DNA from: Streptomyces sp. A1277
GTDB taxonomy: Bacteria > Actinomycetota > Actinomycetes > Streptomycetales > Streptomycetaceae
Direction: 5' to 3'
NCBI RefSeq assembly: GCF_004795015.1
Contig: NZ_SSBI01000012.1
Coordinates: forward strand, 1 to 64,000
DNA: 64,000 nucleotides
Shown: one piece after another, positions 27,087 through 36,735 of the stretch
Layout of the letters: each line of letters starts with the position of its first letter
Position numbering within the stretch: the first letter of the stretch is position 1
The notes under the pieces: model-generated
Told to the model about the DNA's origin: nothing
The model's input: the letters and a program-made list of their open reading frames with translations, nothing else
Databases searched by the model: none
Made by a program: the position numbers and the translations under genes

Positions 27087-28102
27087 GGATCAAGCCGATA
27101 CGCCACCGCAACCCCGTCGCCGTGGGCATCGTGGGACTGCTCCTGCTCGCCCTCATCGGGTTCGGGGCCTACCGCGCCGACTCGCTCCCCTTCATCGGCG
27201 GCGGCACCACCTACAGCGCCGACTTCACCGAGTCCGCCGGCCTCGGCGAGGGCGACGAGGTACGCATCGCGGGAGTGAAGGTCGGCAAGGTCACCGGGGT
27301 CTCCCTCGACGGAGCCAAGGTCAAGGTCACCTTCAAGGTCAAGGACGCCTGGATCGGCAACGCCAGCACCGTGGGCATCGCCATCAAGACGCTCCTCGGC
27401 GACAAGTACCTCGCCGTCGACCCGCTCGGCGACTCGGCGCAGGACCCGGACGAGCGCATCACCGCGTCCCGCACCACCTCCCCGTACGACGTCACCCAGG
27501 CGTTCAACGGACTGGGCGAGACCATCGGGGAGATCGACACCGAGCAGCTCGCCAAGAGCTTCGAGACGATCTCCGCCACCTTCAAGGACTCCCCGCCCGA
27601 CGTGAAGAGCGCCGCCGAGGGACTGTCCGCCCTGTCGAAGACCGTCTCCGCACGCGACGCGCAACTGGCGACCCTGCTCAAGGGCAGCAAGCAGCTCACC
27701 AAGACCCTCGCCAACAAGAAGAGCGGCTTCGAAACCCTCCTGGAGGACGGCAACCTGCTCCTCGGCGAGATCCAGGCCCGCCGCGACTCCATCCACCTGC
27801 TGCTCACCGGCACCCGCGACCTGGGCACCCAGCTCACCGGGCTCGTCGCCGACAACAACAAGCAGCTGAAGCCGACCCTCAAGGCGCTCGGCCGGGTCAC
27901 GGCGGTGCTGCAGAAGAACCGCAAGAGCCTCGACAAGGTGCTCTCGCTCGCCGGCTCGTACAACCGGCTCGTCGGCAACACCCTGGGCAGCGGGCGCTGG
28001 TTCGACAACTACGTCTGCGGCGTCGTCCCGAAGAACTACCTGCCCGCGAACACACCCCCGGCGACCGGATGCATGCCTCCCAAGCAGGAAGGCGGGCACT
28101 GA
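27083..28102 (+). CDS. mceC: Mce family protein MceC
   Basis: This 339-residue MCE protein has an N-terminal helix (PVAVGIVGLLLLALIGFGAY) and an MCE domain with VRIAGVKVGKVTGVSLDG near residues 60-77. Long helices with Leu/Lys heptads follow, and two Cys lie close to the C-terminus (NYVCGVV, TGCMPP). The start overlaps mceB; mceD begins one base after the stop. The MCE core is almost identical to that of MceB, as expected from ancient duplication. Confidence 0.93.
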   Translation: MRIKPIRHRNPVAVGIVGLLLLALIGFGAYRADSLPFIGGGTTYSADFTESAGLGEGDEVRIAGVKVGKVTGVSLDGAKVKVTFKVKDAWIGNASTVGIAIKTLLGDKYLAVDPLGDSAQDPDERITASRTTSPYDVTQAFNGLGETIGEIDTEQLAKSFETISATFKDSPPDVKSAAEGLSALSKTVSARDAQLATLLKGSKQLTKTLANKKSGFETLLEDGNLLLGEIQARRDSIHLLLTGTRDLGTQLTGLVADNNKQLKPTLKALGRVTAVLQKNRKSLDKVLSLAGSYNRLVGNTLGSGRWFDNYVCGVVPKNYLPANTPPATGCMPPKQEGGH

Positions 28103-28103
28103 G

Positions 28104-29216
28104 ATGAGACTCACCCGCGTCATCGGCATCGGCGCCGGCCTCGTCGTCGTGGCCGTCGCCGCCACTTCCGGCGTGATGGCCGTGGAGGACGAGGGATCGA
28201 CCGTCGTCACGGCCTACTTCGACCAGGCCACCGGCGTCTACGCCGGGTCCGACCTGCGCATCCTCGGTGTACGGGTCGGCACGGTCGAATCGGTCCAGCC
28301 GCGCGGCAAGGACGTCAAGGTGGTCCTGCGCATCGACAAGGGCGTCCAGGTGCCCAAGGACGCGCACGCCGTGGTCGTCGCCCCCAGCCTCGTCGCCGAC
28401 CGGTACGTCCAGCTCGCCCCCGCCTACACCGGGGGAGCGGTCCTCGCGGACGGGGCCCAACTGCCCGCCGCGGACAACGCGACCCCGGTCGAGGTGGACC
28501 AGCTCTACGCGTCCATCACCGAACTCTCCACCGCGCTCGGCCCGGACGGGGCGAACGCCGAAGGAGCGTTCGCCGGGCTCCTGGACACCGGGGCGAAGAA
28601 CCTCAAGGGCAACGGCAAGGACATCGGCGACTCCATCGAGCAGTTCGGCAAGGCGACGAAGACGCTCGACAAGTCCAGCGGCAACCTCTTCGACACGCTG
28701 TCCTACCTCCAGACCTTCACCACCATGCTGAAGGAGAACGACGGCAACGTCCGGGCGGCCGAGGACCAGCTGAACTCCGTGACCGGCTTCCTCGCCGACG
28801 ACAAGAAGAACCTCGGCGCCGCCCTCAAGGAACTCGGCACCGCACTCGGCCAGGTCAAGACGTTCATCAAGGACAACCGGGGCGCCCTCAAGGAGAACGT
28901 GGACGCCCTGGTCCCGATCACCCAGACCCTGGTGGACCAGCGTGCCTCGCTCGCCGAGTCGCTGGACGTCCTGCCGCTGTCGGCGGGCAACGTCCTCAAC
29001 GCCTACGACCCGGCGCACCGCACCCTCAACGGCCGGACCAACCTCAACGAACTCAGCATGGGCGGCCCGCTGACCGAGTCCGCCCTCGCACTCAAGGGCC
29101 TCTCCCCGGTGGACGCCGAACGGCAGCAGGCGCTGCCCGCCCTGCCGCTCCCGGCCGTGGGCACGGTCTACGGCACCCCGAAGGACAGCAAGGACAAGAA
29201 GGGGGCGAAGCAATGA
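28104..29216 (+). CDS. mceD: Mce family protein MceD
   Basis: This 370-residue MCE protein has a short N-terminal helix (VIGIGAGLVVVAVAATSGVM) and an MCE domain with LRILGVRVGTVESVQPRG near residues 51-68. A helical arm follows, then a Lys-rich C-terminal end (KDSKDKKGAKQ). It lacks the paired C-terminal Cys seen in MceB and MceC. The stop overlaps mceE by ATGA. Confidence 0.93.
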   Translation: MRLTRVIGIGAGLVVVAVAATSGVMAVEDEGSTVVTAYFDQATGVYAGSDLRILGVRVGTVESVQPRGKDVKVVLRIDKGVQVPKDAHAVVVAPSLVADRYVQLAPAYTGGAVLADGAQLPAADNATPVEVDQLYASITELSTALGPDGANAEGAFAGLLDTGAKNLKGNGKDIGDSIEQFGKATKTLDKSSGNLFDTLSYLQTFTTMLKENDGNVRAAEDQLNSVTGFLADDKKNLGAALKELGTALGQVKTFIKDNRGALKENVDALVPITQTLVDQRASLAESLDVLPLSAGNVLNAYDPAHRTLNGRTNLNELSMGGPLTESALALKGLSPVDAERQQALPALPLPAVGTVYGTPKDSKDKKGAKQ

Positions 29217-30385
29217 GCCGCAGACCGCGCAGACCCGCGGCCCTCGGGACCACGGGCGGGGCGGCACTCGTCGCGCTCGGCCTGTGCTGCACCCTCTTCG
29301 CCACCGGATGCGGAGCCCCGCACTTCTCCGGCATCGAAGACGTGCCGCTGCCCGGCGGAGCGGACCTCGGCGACCACCCGTACGAGATCACCGCGGACTT
29401 CGGGGACGTGCTCAGCCTCTCCCCGCAGTCCTCGGTGAAGGTCAACGACGTCGCCGTCGGCCGCGTCACCAAGATCTCGCTGGCCCCGGACGGCTGGCAG
29501 GCCCGGGTCACCATGAAGGTCAACGGCAAGATCGACCTCCCGGCCAACGCCTACGCCCACCTGGAGCAGTCCAGCCTGCTCGGCGAGAAGTACATCCAGC
29601 TCCGGCCGCCGGCCAAGGGCACCGCCCGCGGCACCCTCGCCGACGGCGACCGCATCCCGCTCACCCGCACCAACCGCAACCCCGAGGTCGAAGAGGTCTT
29701 CGGAGCCCTGTCCATGCTCCTCAACGGCGGCGGCGTCCAGCAGCTCAAAACCATCACCACCGAGCTCAACAAGGCGCTGGCCGGGCAGGAACCCCAGGTC
29801 AAGTCCATGCTCCACCGGGTCGACACCCTCGTCACCAACCTCGACGACCACCGCGGCGACATCACGGCGGCGCTCGACGGCGTCAACCGGCTCTCGACCA
29901 CCCTCGCCACCCGCAAGCAGCAGGTCGGCACCGTGCTCACCAAGCTCAGCCCCGGCATGAAGGTCCTGGAGAAGCAGCGCGGCTCGCTCCTGACGATGCT
30001 CCGCTCCCTGGACACCCTCTCCGACGTGGCCGTCACCACCATCAACAAGGGCAAGGCCGACACCATCGCCGACCTGAAGGCCATCGCCCCCACCCTGAAG
30101 GCCCTGGCCGACTCCGGCAACGACCTGCCCGACTCCCTCCAGGTGCTCATGACCTACCCGTTCACGGACGAGGTGCTGCGCGGCGTGAAGGGCGACTACC
30201 TCAACGTGTACCTGGACCTGACGGCCGAGCCCGGCACCCAGATCATTCCCGCCTACGACCCGGACGCGGGGTCGGACACCCCGGCCACGGCCGACGCGGT
30301 CGCCGGCGCCGGACTGCCGCTGCCCCTCCCCGCGACCTCGGCGCCCACGACGAGCAGCCCCTCGGCCTCGAAGGGGAGCAACTGA
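29213..30385 (+). CDS. mceE: Mce lipoprotein MceE
   Basis: This 390-residue MCE protein is a lipoprotein, as MceE (LprK-type) usually is: the signal peptide ends in the lipobox LFATGC, with Cys33 as the lipidation site. The MCE domain carries VKVNDVAVGRVTKISLAPDG near residue 76. Long helices and a Ser/Thr/Pro-rich tail follow. The stop overlaps the mceF start (TGATG). Confidence 0.94.
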   Translation: MSRRPRRPAALGTTGGAALVALGLCCTLFATGCGAPHFSGIEDVPLPGGADLGDHPYEITADFGDVLSLSPQSSVKVNDVAVGRVTKISLAPDGWQARVTMKVNGKIDLPANAYAHLEQSSLLGEKYIQLRPPAKGTARGTLADGDRIPLTRTNRNPEVEEVFGALSMLLNGGGVQQLKTITTELNKALAGQEPQVKSMLHRVDTLVTNLDDHRGDITAALDGVNRLSTTLATRKQQVGTVLTKLSPGMKVLEKQRGSLLTMLRSLDTLSDVAVTTINKGKADTIADLKAIAPTLKALADSGNDLPDSLQVLMTYPFTDEVLRGVKGDYLNVYLDLTAEPGTQIIPAYDPDAGSDTPATADAVAGAGLPLPLPATSAPTTSSPSASKGSN

Positions 30386-31644
30386 TGATCACCCTCGCCA
30401 TCCGGCTGAAGAACATCGCCTTCCTGATCATCGCCGTGCTGGTGCTCGGCTACCTCGGTGTGCGCTACGCCGACCTCGGCCACTACGTCGGCATGCGCGA
30501 CTACTACACCGTGAAGATGCAACTCCCGCGCACCGGCGGCCTGTTCACCCACTCCAACGTCACCTACCGGGGCGTCTCGGTGGGCCGGGTCGGACCCATC
30601 GAACTCACCGACGACGGCGTGGAGGCAGAACTGCTGATCAACAAGTCCGCACCCCGCATCCCCGACGACCTGAAGGCGGTCGTGGCCAACCTCTCCGCGG
30701 TCGGCGAGCAGTACGTCGACCTGCGGCCGACCCGCACCGAGGGGCCCTACCTCGCGAACGGCTCGGTCATCGACCAGGCCGAGACCACCGTCCCGGCGCC
30801 CGTGACCAACGTCCTCACCAGCGTCAACGACCTGGCCTCCTCCGTCGACCTGGAGTCGCTGCGCACCGTCGTGGACGAATTCGGCACCGCGTTCAGCGGC
30901 CGCGGCGACGACCTCCAGGTCCTCCTGGACACCGGCAGCGACTTCGTGGACGCCGCCGACGAGGCGCTGCCCGTCAACACCAGGCTCATGCAGGACGGCA
31001 AGACCGTCCTGCGCACCCAGGTCGAACAGGGCGAAGCCCTCAAGGGGTTCGCGGCCGGCGCCAAGGAACTGGCCGCCCAGCTCAAGGGTTCCGACACCGA
31101 CCTGCGCAAGCTCATCGCCGCCGCTCCCGACGCCACCGGGCAGATCAGCGGGCTGCTGCGGGACGTCGAACCCAGCTTCGGTGTCGTCGTCGCCAACCTC
31201 CTCACCACGTCCGAGGTCGCCGTCACCCGGCAGCGCGGCCTTGAGGAACTGCTCGTGAAACTCCCCGCCGTGGCGGCCGCCGGAGCCAGCGCGGTGGACG
31301 AGGACGGCGCCAGGTTCGGCATGTCGATCACCTTCTTCGAGCCGCTGCCCTGCACCGCCGGCTACGAGGGGACGACCTACCGCAACGGGCTCGACCTCTC
31401 ACCCGCCCCCGCGCTCAACACCAAGGCCCGCTGTGCCGCCTCGCCCGGCACCGGCATCGACGTCCGGGGCAGCGCGAACGCCCCGAAGGGCGGGCCCGTG
31501 CCCGAACCGGCCAGGGCCGGCGCACTGACCCTCGGTGACACCAAGCAGGGGCAGCTGCCCGGAGTGCTCGGCGCCACCACCGGCACGGCCCCGGTACGGG
31601 GCATGGCCGGGCTGCTGGGCCTCGGACAGGAGGGCGGCCGGTGA
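30385..31644 (+). CDS. mceF: Mce family protein MceF
   Basis: This 419-residue MCE protein has an N-terminal helix (IAFLIIAVLVLGYLGVRYA) and an MCE domain with VTYRGVSVGRVGPIELTDDG near residues 54-73. A helical arm and a Gly/Ala/Pro-rich C-terminal region complete it. It is the sixth subunit, giving a full MceA-F set. The first Mce-associated gene overlaps its end by GTGA. Confidence 0.93.
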   Translation: MITLAIRLKNIAFLIIAVLVLGYLGVRYADLGHYVGMRDYYTVKMQLPRTGGLFTHSNVTYRGVSVGRVGPIELTDDGVEAELLINKSAPRIPDDLKAVVANLSAVGEQYVDLRPTRTEGPYLANGSVIDQAETTVPAPVTNVLTSVNDLASSVDLESLRTVVDEFGTAFSGRGDDLQVLLDTGSDFVDAADEALPVNTRLMQDGKTVLRTQVEQGEALKGFAAGAKELAAQLKGSDTDLRKLIAAAPDATGQISGLLRDVEPSFGVVVANLLTTSEVAVTRQRGLEELLVKLPAVAAAGASAVDEDGARFGMSITFFEPLPCTAGYEGTTYRNGLDLSPAPALNTKARCAASPGTGIDVRGSANAPKGGPVPEPARAGALTLGDTKQGQLPGVLGATTGTAPVRGMAGLLGLGQEGGR

Positions 31645-32158
31645 ACGCCCGCAACCGCACCCTCGGCGGCTGGGCCGTGCTGCTGGTCGCGGCGCTCGTC
31701 TGCGGCCTGGGCGGCTGGTCGTACGCACAGGCGCGCGGCGACGACGACCTGGCGTACGCCAAGAGCCGGGACGCCGCGCTCGCGGACGGCCGGCAGGACC
31801 TGGCCCGGCTCAACACCCTGGACGGCAAGGACGCGGCGAGCGTGGACGCCGGTCTCGCCGGCTGGCTGGACTCCTCCACCGGACCGCTGTACGACCAGCT
31901 GAAGCGGACCCGGAAGAAGGACGCGGCCGACCTGGAGAAGGCCGGCGCCACCGCGCGCGGCAAGGTCACCGACGCCGCGCTCACCGAACTGGACGAGCGG
32001 ACCGGCACCGCCCTGATGATCGCGACCGTGGACGTCGAGGTCACCCCGGGCACCGGAAAGGCCGGCACCGAACGCAAACGCTTCGAGGCCACGCTCGCCC
32101 GCACCGGCGAAGGCTGGAAGATCAAGGCGCTCACTGCGCTCGGCATAGGGAGCGGCGC

Positions 32159-32162
<4 letters not shown>
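31641..32162 (+). CDS. Mce-associated membrane protein 1
   Basis: This 173-residue protein has a single N-terminal helix (GGWAVLLVAALVCGLGGWSY) and an extracytoplasmic domain with the Mce-associated (Mam) layout: a short helix, then an NTF2-like sheet ending in GWKIKALTALG. Mam proteins are thought to stabilise Mce complexes. The start GTG overlaps mceF and the end overlaps the next gene by GTGA. It resembles the gene at 32882 in length and plan, which suggests an alternating duplication. Confidence 0.85.
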
Positions 32163-32803
<641 letters not shown>

Positions 32804-32881
32804 CGGCGGCAGGGGAAACACCGCACCACCGACCACGTAACGGCACAGCACAGCAGGACCGGCCGGCAGGGAGAGGCAGCA

Positions 32882-33412
32882 ATGGCACGGGTAGGGATGA
32901 CGAGGAACCCGCTGGTGGCGGCGGCGATCGTGCTGACGGTCGCGGCGGCCGGCGCCGCGGGCTGGGGCGGGGTGTCGCGCTACCAGGCGGCGCACGACAG
33001 CTCGGCCGCGTACGCGCAGGCACGCGACGAGGCGCTGGCCGCGGGCGAGCAGGCCGTGCAGAACATGAACACGCTCGACCACGCACAGCTCGCGAAGGGG
33101 CTGGACAGCTGGGAGGACTCCACGACCGGCGACCTCCACCAGCAACTCGTGGACGGACGCGACGGGTTCGTGAAGCAGATCCAGGAGGCGAAGACCGTCA
33201 GCACCGCCAAGGTGCTGTCCGGCGCGGTCACCGAACTCGACGACCGGGCCGGGAAGGCCGGGGTCATGGTGGCGCTGCGGGTGACCGTGACCGCGCCGAA
33301 GGGCAAGCCCGCGGTGAAGGAGAGCCGGATGCTCGGGCAGCTCACCCGCACCTCCGAGGGGTGGAAGCTCAGCGCCCTCGGCCAGGCGCCCGTCGGCAAC
33401 ACCGCCGGCTGA
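32882..33412 (+). CDS. Mce-associated membrane protein 3
   Basis: This 176-residue protein has an N-terminal helix (PLVAAAIVLTVAAAGAAGWG), then a periplasmic-type domain with YAQARDEALAAGEQAVQNMN and a final GWKLSALGQ. It aligns in layout with Mce-associated protein 1 (YAKSRDAALADGRQDLARLN, GWKIKALTA). GGGAGAGG precedes the ATG. The 78-base gap before it is the largest within the mce operon, so a secondary promoter is possible. Confidence 0.84.
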   Translation: MARVGMTRNPLVAAAIVLTVAAAGAAGWGGVSRYQAAHDSSAAYAQARDEALAAGEQAVQNMNTLDHAQLAKGLDSWEDSTTGDLHQQLVDGRDGFVKQIQEAKTVSTAKVLSGAVTELDDRAGKAGVMVALRVTVTAPKGKPAVKESRMLGQLTRTSEGWKLSALGQAPVGNTAG

Positions 33413-33444
33413 CACCCCCGCCCCGCACCGAGAGGAACCCGGAC

Positions 33445-34299
33445 ATGTCGACGACCCGTCACCTGGTCAACCGCCAACGCCGCCTGGCCACCGTCGCCGC
33501 CGCGGAGCGCTCCGCCACGGCCGCCCCCGCCCGCACCCCCGCGGGCCCCGGGAAGCCTTCCGGCACCACCGCGAAGGACGCTCCCGACGAAGCCTCCGAT
33601 GACGCCTCCGGCGATCTCCCCGAAGGCACCGCAGGCGAATCCGGAGACGAGCCGGACGGGAAGAAGGCGAGCGGCCGGGACGGGAAGAAGGCCAGCGATC
33701 CGGACGGGAAGAAGGCGAGCGGCCGGGACGGGAAGAAGGCCAGCGACCCGGACGGGAAGAAGGCCGCTGCCCGGCGCCTGCCCCGCCTCCGCGTCCGGCT
33801 GCCCGCCGTCCTGTGCGCCCTGACCGTGCTGCTCGGCGCCTTCGCCGCCTGGGCGTTCACCTCGGCGGCGAGCCTGCGCGACGACCCCAGCCGGCAGAAC
33901 ACCGCGCTCACCGACATCAGCCGCACCAGCGAGGTGAAGGGCCAGATCACCGAGGCCGTCGGCGCGGTCTTCTCGTACGACTACGCCTCGCCCGCCAAGG
34001 CGGACAGCGCGGTGGCGAAGTACCTGACCGGCAAGGCGGTCCAGCAGCACCGGGACATGCTCGCCGAGGTCCGGGCGCAGGCGCCGAAGCAGAAGCTCGT
34101 CCTCACCACGACCGTCACCGACAGCGGTGTGGAGATGCTCGACGGAGACCGGGCCCGGCTGCTGGTCTTCGCCGACCAGAGCAACACCCGTACCGGCAAG
34201 TCCGAGGAGACCACGTACGCCGCGGCCATGTTCGCCGTGGACGCCGTCCGCAAGGGCGGCAGCTGGCGGATCTCCGCGATCGACACGTTCACCCGGTGA
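33445..34299 (+). CDS. Mce-associated membrane protein 4 with Lys-rich repeats
   Basis: This 284-residue protein has a long cytoplasmic N-terminus (about 118 residues) ending in five near-perfect DGKKA-type repeats, one helix (LPAVLCALTVLLGAFAAWAF near residues 120-139), and an extracytoplasmic domain like Mce-associated protein 2, ending GGSWRISAIDTFTR. GAGAGGAA precedes the ATG. The repeated DGKKAS(G/D)(R/P) units are strongly basic and could bind nucleic acid, anionic lipid or a protein partner; no function is known. Confidence 0.84.
   Translation: MSTTRHLVNRQRRLATVAAAERSATAAPARTPAGPGKPSGTTAKDAPDEASDDASGDLPEGTAGESGDEPDGKKASGRDGKKASDPDGKKASGRDGKKASDPDGKKAAARRLPRLRVRLPAVLCALTVLLGAFAAWAFTSAASLRDDPSRQNTALTDISRTSEVKGQITEAVGAVFSYDYASPAKADSAVAKYLTGKAVQQHRDMLAEVRAQAPKQKLVLTTTVTDSGVEMLDGDRARLLVFADQSNTRTGKSEETTYAAAMFAVDAVRKGGSWRISAIDTFTR
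33654..33770 (+). repeat. In-frame tandem repeat encoding DGKKA units
   Basis: Five copies of GACGGGAAGAAGGC(C/G) occur at 24-base spacing. They alternate between AGCGGCCGG and AGCGA(T/C)CCG spacers, so the higher-order unit is 48 bases. The encoded peptide alternates DGKKASGR and DGKKASDP. Such tracts vary in copy number by slippage. Confidence 0.85.
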
Positions 34300-34318
34300 C
34301 CCACCAAGGAGAGCACGC

Positions 34319-35560
34319 ATGAGGTTCAACGGCACCATGCGCCGCGGATTCGGCGGCACCGCGGCAGCCGTCGCCGCGATGGCCGCGCTCACCGCGTCCC
34401 AGGCACCGCAGCTCGCCACCCACGACGAGCCTTCGAAGCAGCGTCAGGAGGCGGAGGACGTCACCTGGTCCGAGGTCCCCAACGACGACTCGTACCACAC
34501 CGAACTCCCGCCGCTGAAAAGCCCGAAGCCGCCCGAAGCGGGGAAGAAGCAGAGCCCGGCCGCCAAGCAGTCGTGGGCCGAGGCGGGCATCCCGGCCACC
34601 GTGCTCGCCGCCTACCGCAAGGCCGAGAGCACGCTCGGGCGCGGCGACCCCGGCTGCCGGCTGCCGTGGCAGTTACTGGCGGCGATCGGCAAGGTCGAGT
34701 CCGGGCACGCGGCCGGCGGCCGGGTCGACGCCCACGGCACGACCCTCTCCCCGATCCTCGGCCCCGTCCTCAACGGCGCCGGGTTCGCCCACATCGCGGA
34801 CACCGACGGCGGCGCGTACGACGGGGACAAGGCGTACGACCGGGCGGTCGGCCCGATGCAGTTCATCCCCTCGACCTGGGCGCACTGGGGCAGGGACGGC
34901 AACGGCGACGGGCGCCGGGATCCGAACAACGTGTACGACGCGGCGCTGGCCGCCGGCGCCTACCTCTGCGCGGGGCCGCGCGATCTGTCGGTCTCCGCCG
35001 ACCTGGACCGGGCGATCCTCAGCTACAACCACTCGGACACCTACCTGCGCACGGTGCTCTCCTGGCTGGAGTTCTACCGCAAGGGCACCCACCCGGTCTC
35101 CGACGGCACGGGCGTCGTCCCCAAGAGCCCCGGCGCCGGCAGCCCGAACGAGCCCAAGCACCCCGTGGGCGGGTCCGGCACCAAGGACGGCGGCGGCATC
35201 GAGGTCGGCCCGCAGCCCAGCCACAGCACGCGCCCGACCACGCCGGGCTCGCAGGACCCGGACCCGGGCACCGACCCCACCCCGGGCGACTCGGGCTCCC
35301 CGGACCCGGACGACACCACGGGCCCCTCGCCCGATCCGACGGACCCCGGCTCGACCACCCCGGACCCCGGCACCAGCCCGGACCCCACCACCACCCCGGA
35401 CCCGGACCCGAGCACGACGAAGCCCGACCCGGGCTGCACGACGACCACCCCGGCACCGGACCCCGGCGACACCACCGGGTCCTCCGCGTCACCCTCGTCC
35501 GGCCCCGCCGCCTCCGACGAGCCGTGCACCACGCCGACGCTGCCGCCCACGGCGCACTGA
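34319..35560 (+). CDS. Secreted lytic murein transglycosylase, contains a TTA codon
   Basis: This 413-residue exported protein has a signal-type N-terminus (GTAAAVAAMAALTASQA) and a transglycosylase domain of the MltB/SLT_2 type over about residues 95-260: WQLLAAIGKVESGH holds the catalytic Glu near residue 126, and VGPMQFIPSTWAHWG and LSYNHSDTYLRTVLSW are the family signatures. The last 150 residues are a Pro/Asp/Thr/Ser repeat-rich wall-spanning tail. The codon at 34673-34675 (first Leu of LLAAIG) is TTA, so translation may need the bldA tRNA. It lies 19 bases after Mce-associated protein 4 and probably ends the mce transcript, which ties wall remodelling to the Mce complex. Confidence 0.9.
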   Translation: MRFNGTMRRGFGGTAAAVAAMAALTASQAPQLATHDEPSKQRQEAEDVTWSEVPNDDSYHTELPPLKSPKPPEAGKKQSPAAKQSWAEAGIPATVLAAYRKAESTLGRGDPGCRLPWQLLAAIGKVESGHAAGGRVDAHGTTLSPILGPVLNGAGFAHIADTDGGAYDGDKAYDRAVGPMQFIPSTWAHWGRDGNGDGRRDPNNVYDAALAAGAYLCAGPRDLSVSADLDRAILSYNHSDTYLRTVLSWLEFYRKGTHPVSDGTGVVPKSPGAGSPNEPKHPVGGSGTKDGGGIEVGPQPSHSTRPTTPGSQDPDPGTDPTPGDSGSPDPDDTTGPSPDPTDPGSTTPDPGTSPDPTTTPDPDPSTTKPDPGCTTTTPAPDPGDTTGSSASPSSGPAASDEPCTTPTLPPTAH

Positions 35561-35563
35561 GCC

Positions 35564-35608
35564 CGGGCGGCGGCCGGGACCGGAACCCGAAGGCTCAGCC
35601 GCCGCCCG
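35564..35608. terminator. Hairpin between convergent genes
   Basis: CGGGCGGCGGC (35564-35574) pairs with GCCGCCGCCCG (35598-35608) across 23 bases. The right arm overlaps the last codons of the ligase gene. It is a likely terminator for the mce transcript. Confidence 0.65.
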
Positions 35609-36659
35609 ACAACACCTCGGCCAGGTCGTAGCGCACGACCTCCTCCAGCTGCGCGTAGGTGCAGCTCTCCGGCGTACGGTCCGGCCGCCACCGGCGCCAC
35701 TGGGCCGTATGCCGGAACCGGTCACCCTCCATGTGGTCGTAACCCACCTCGCAGACCCGCTCCGGCCGCACCGGCACCCAGGACATGTCCTTCTTCCCGG
35801 ACCAGCGGCTCGGGGCACCGGGCAACCGTGCCCCCTCGTGCGCCTCGGCCTGCGCCCAGGCACGCCACGGGTGGTCCTCGACGCCGGTCAGCAGGGGCTC
35901 CAGCTCGGTGACGAGTTCCGCGCGCCGCTTCATCGGGAAGGCCGCGCAGACTCCGACGTGCTGGAGCGCGCCCGCCCCGTCGTACAGGCCGAGCAGCAGC
36001 GAGCCGACGACCGGGCCGCTCTTGTGGAGGCGGTAGCCGGCCACCACGCAGTCGGCGGTCCGTTCGTGCTTGATCTTGTACATGGCCCGGGTGTCCGGCC
36101 GGTACGGCGCGTCGAGCGGCTTGGCGACGACGCCGTCGAGCCCCGCCCCCTCGTACCGCTGGAACCATTCCGCGGCGCGGGCGGGGTCGGTGGTCGCCGG
36201 GGCCAGGTACACCGGCGCCGACGCCCCGGCGAGCGCGGCCTCCAGGACCCTGCGCCGGTCCGCCTGCGGGGTGTCCAGGAGCGAGTCGTCGCCCAGCGCC
36301 AGGAGGTCGAAGGCCACCAGGGCGGCCGGGGTCTGCTCGGCCAGCAGCCGCACCCGGGAGTCGGCGGGGTGGATGCGCTCGCTCAGCCGGTCGAAGTCCA
36401 GCCGGCCCTCGTGCGCGACGACGATCTCGCCGTCCACCACACAGCGCTCCGGGAGGTTGTCCCGGACGGCGGTCACCACCTCGGGGAAGTAGCGGGACAG
36501 GGGCTTGCCGGTCCGGCTGCCGATCACCACCTCGTCGCCGTCGCGGTGCACGATCGCCCGGAAGCCGTCCCATTTCGCCTCGTACTGCATGCCCGGCGGA
36601 ATGCGGGCCACCAGTTTGGCGAGCATCGGCTTCACGGGCGGCATCACCGGCAGGTCCAT
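35595..36659 (-). CDS. ligC: ATP-dependent DNA ligase, LigC type
   Basis: This 354-residue ligase joins DNA ends using ATP. The nucleotidyl-lysine is Lys29 in YEAKWDGFRA (motif I, KxDG). VVDGEIVV is motif III-like, DGVVAKPL is motif IV, and YKIKHERTADCVV is motif V. An OB-fold domain completes it (residues 225-354). The size and divergent partner fit the actinobacterial LigC enzymes, which act with a LigD-type polymerase in end joining and gap repair. The ATG at 36659 sits inside the palindrome GGTCCATGGACC. Confidence 0.93.
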   Translation of the reverse strand: MDLPVMPPVKPMLAKLVARIPPGMQYEAKWDGFRAIVHRDGDEVVIGSRTGKPLSRYFPEVVTAVRDNLPERCVVDGEIVVAHEGRLDFDRLSERIHPADSRVRLLAEQTPAALVAFDLLALGDDSLLDTPQADRRRVLEAALAGASAPVYLAPATTDPARAAEWFQRYEGAGLDGVVAKPLDAPYRPDTRAMYKIKHERTADCVVAGYRLHKSGPVVGSLLLGLYDGAGALQHVGVCAAFPMKRRAELVTELEPLLTGVEDHPWRAWAQAEAHEGARLPGAPSRWSGKKDMSWVPVRPERVCEVGYDHMEGDRFRHTAQWRRWRPDRTPESCTYAQLEEVVRYDLAEVLSGGG

Positions 36660-36697
36660 GGACCGATTGTGAACCGTACAGCGAGCGGAGTCTCCCG

Positions 36698-36710
36698 ATA
36701 TGCGGCATAT
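36698..36710. promoter_or_regulatory. Palindrome in the divergent ligase/polymerase promoter
   Basis: ATATGC and GCATAT flank a single G in the 76-base spacer between the divergent ligC- and LigD-type genes. It is AT-rich against a GC-rich background, so it may be a -10 region, an operator, or both. Confidence 0.5.
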
Positions 36711-36735
36711 GTGTGCCCGGCCTACGGTGGCCGAC

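Noticed and set aside
33654..33770. CRISPR-like array
   Set aside because: The repeats are in frame, adjacent and coding, with no variable spacers; it is a protein repeat.
36653..36664. GGTCCATGGACC palindrome over the ligase start codon
   Set aside because: Perfect but short and largely coding; the AT-rich palindrome at 36698-36710 is a better regulatory candidate.
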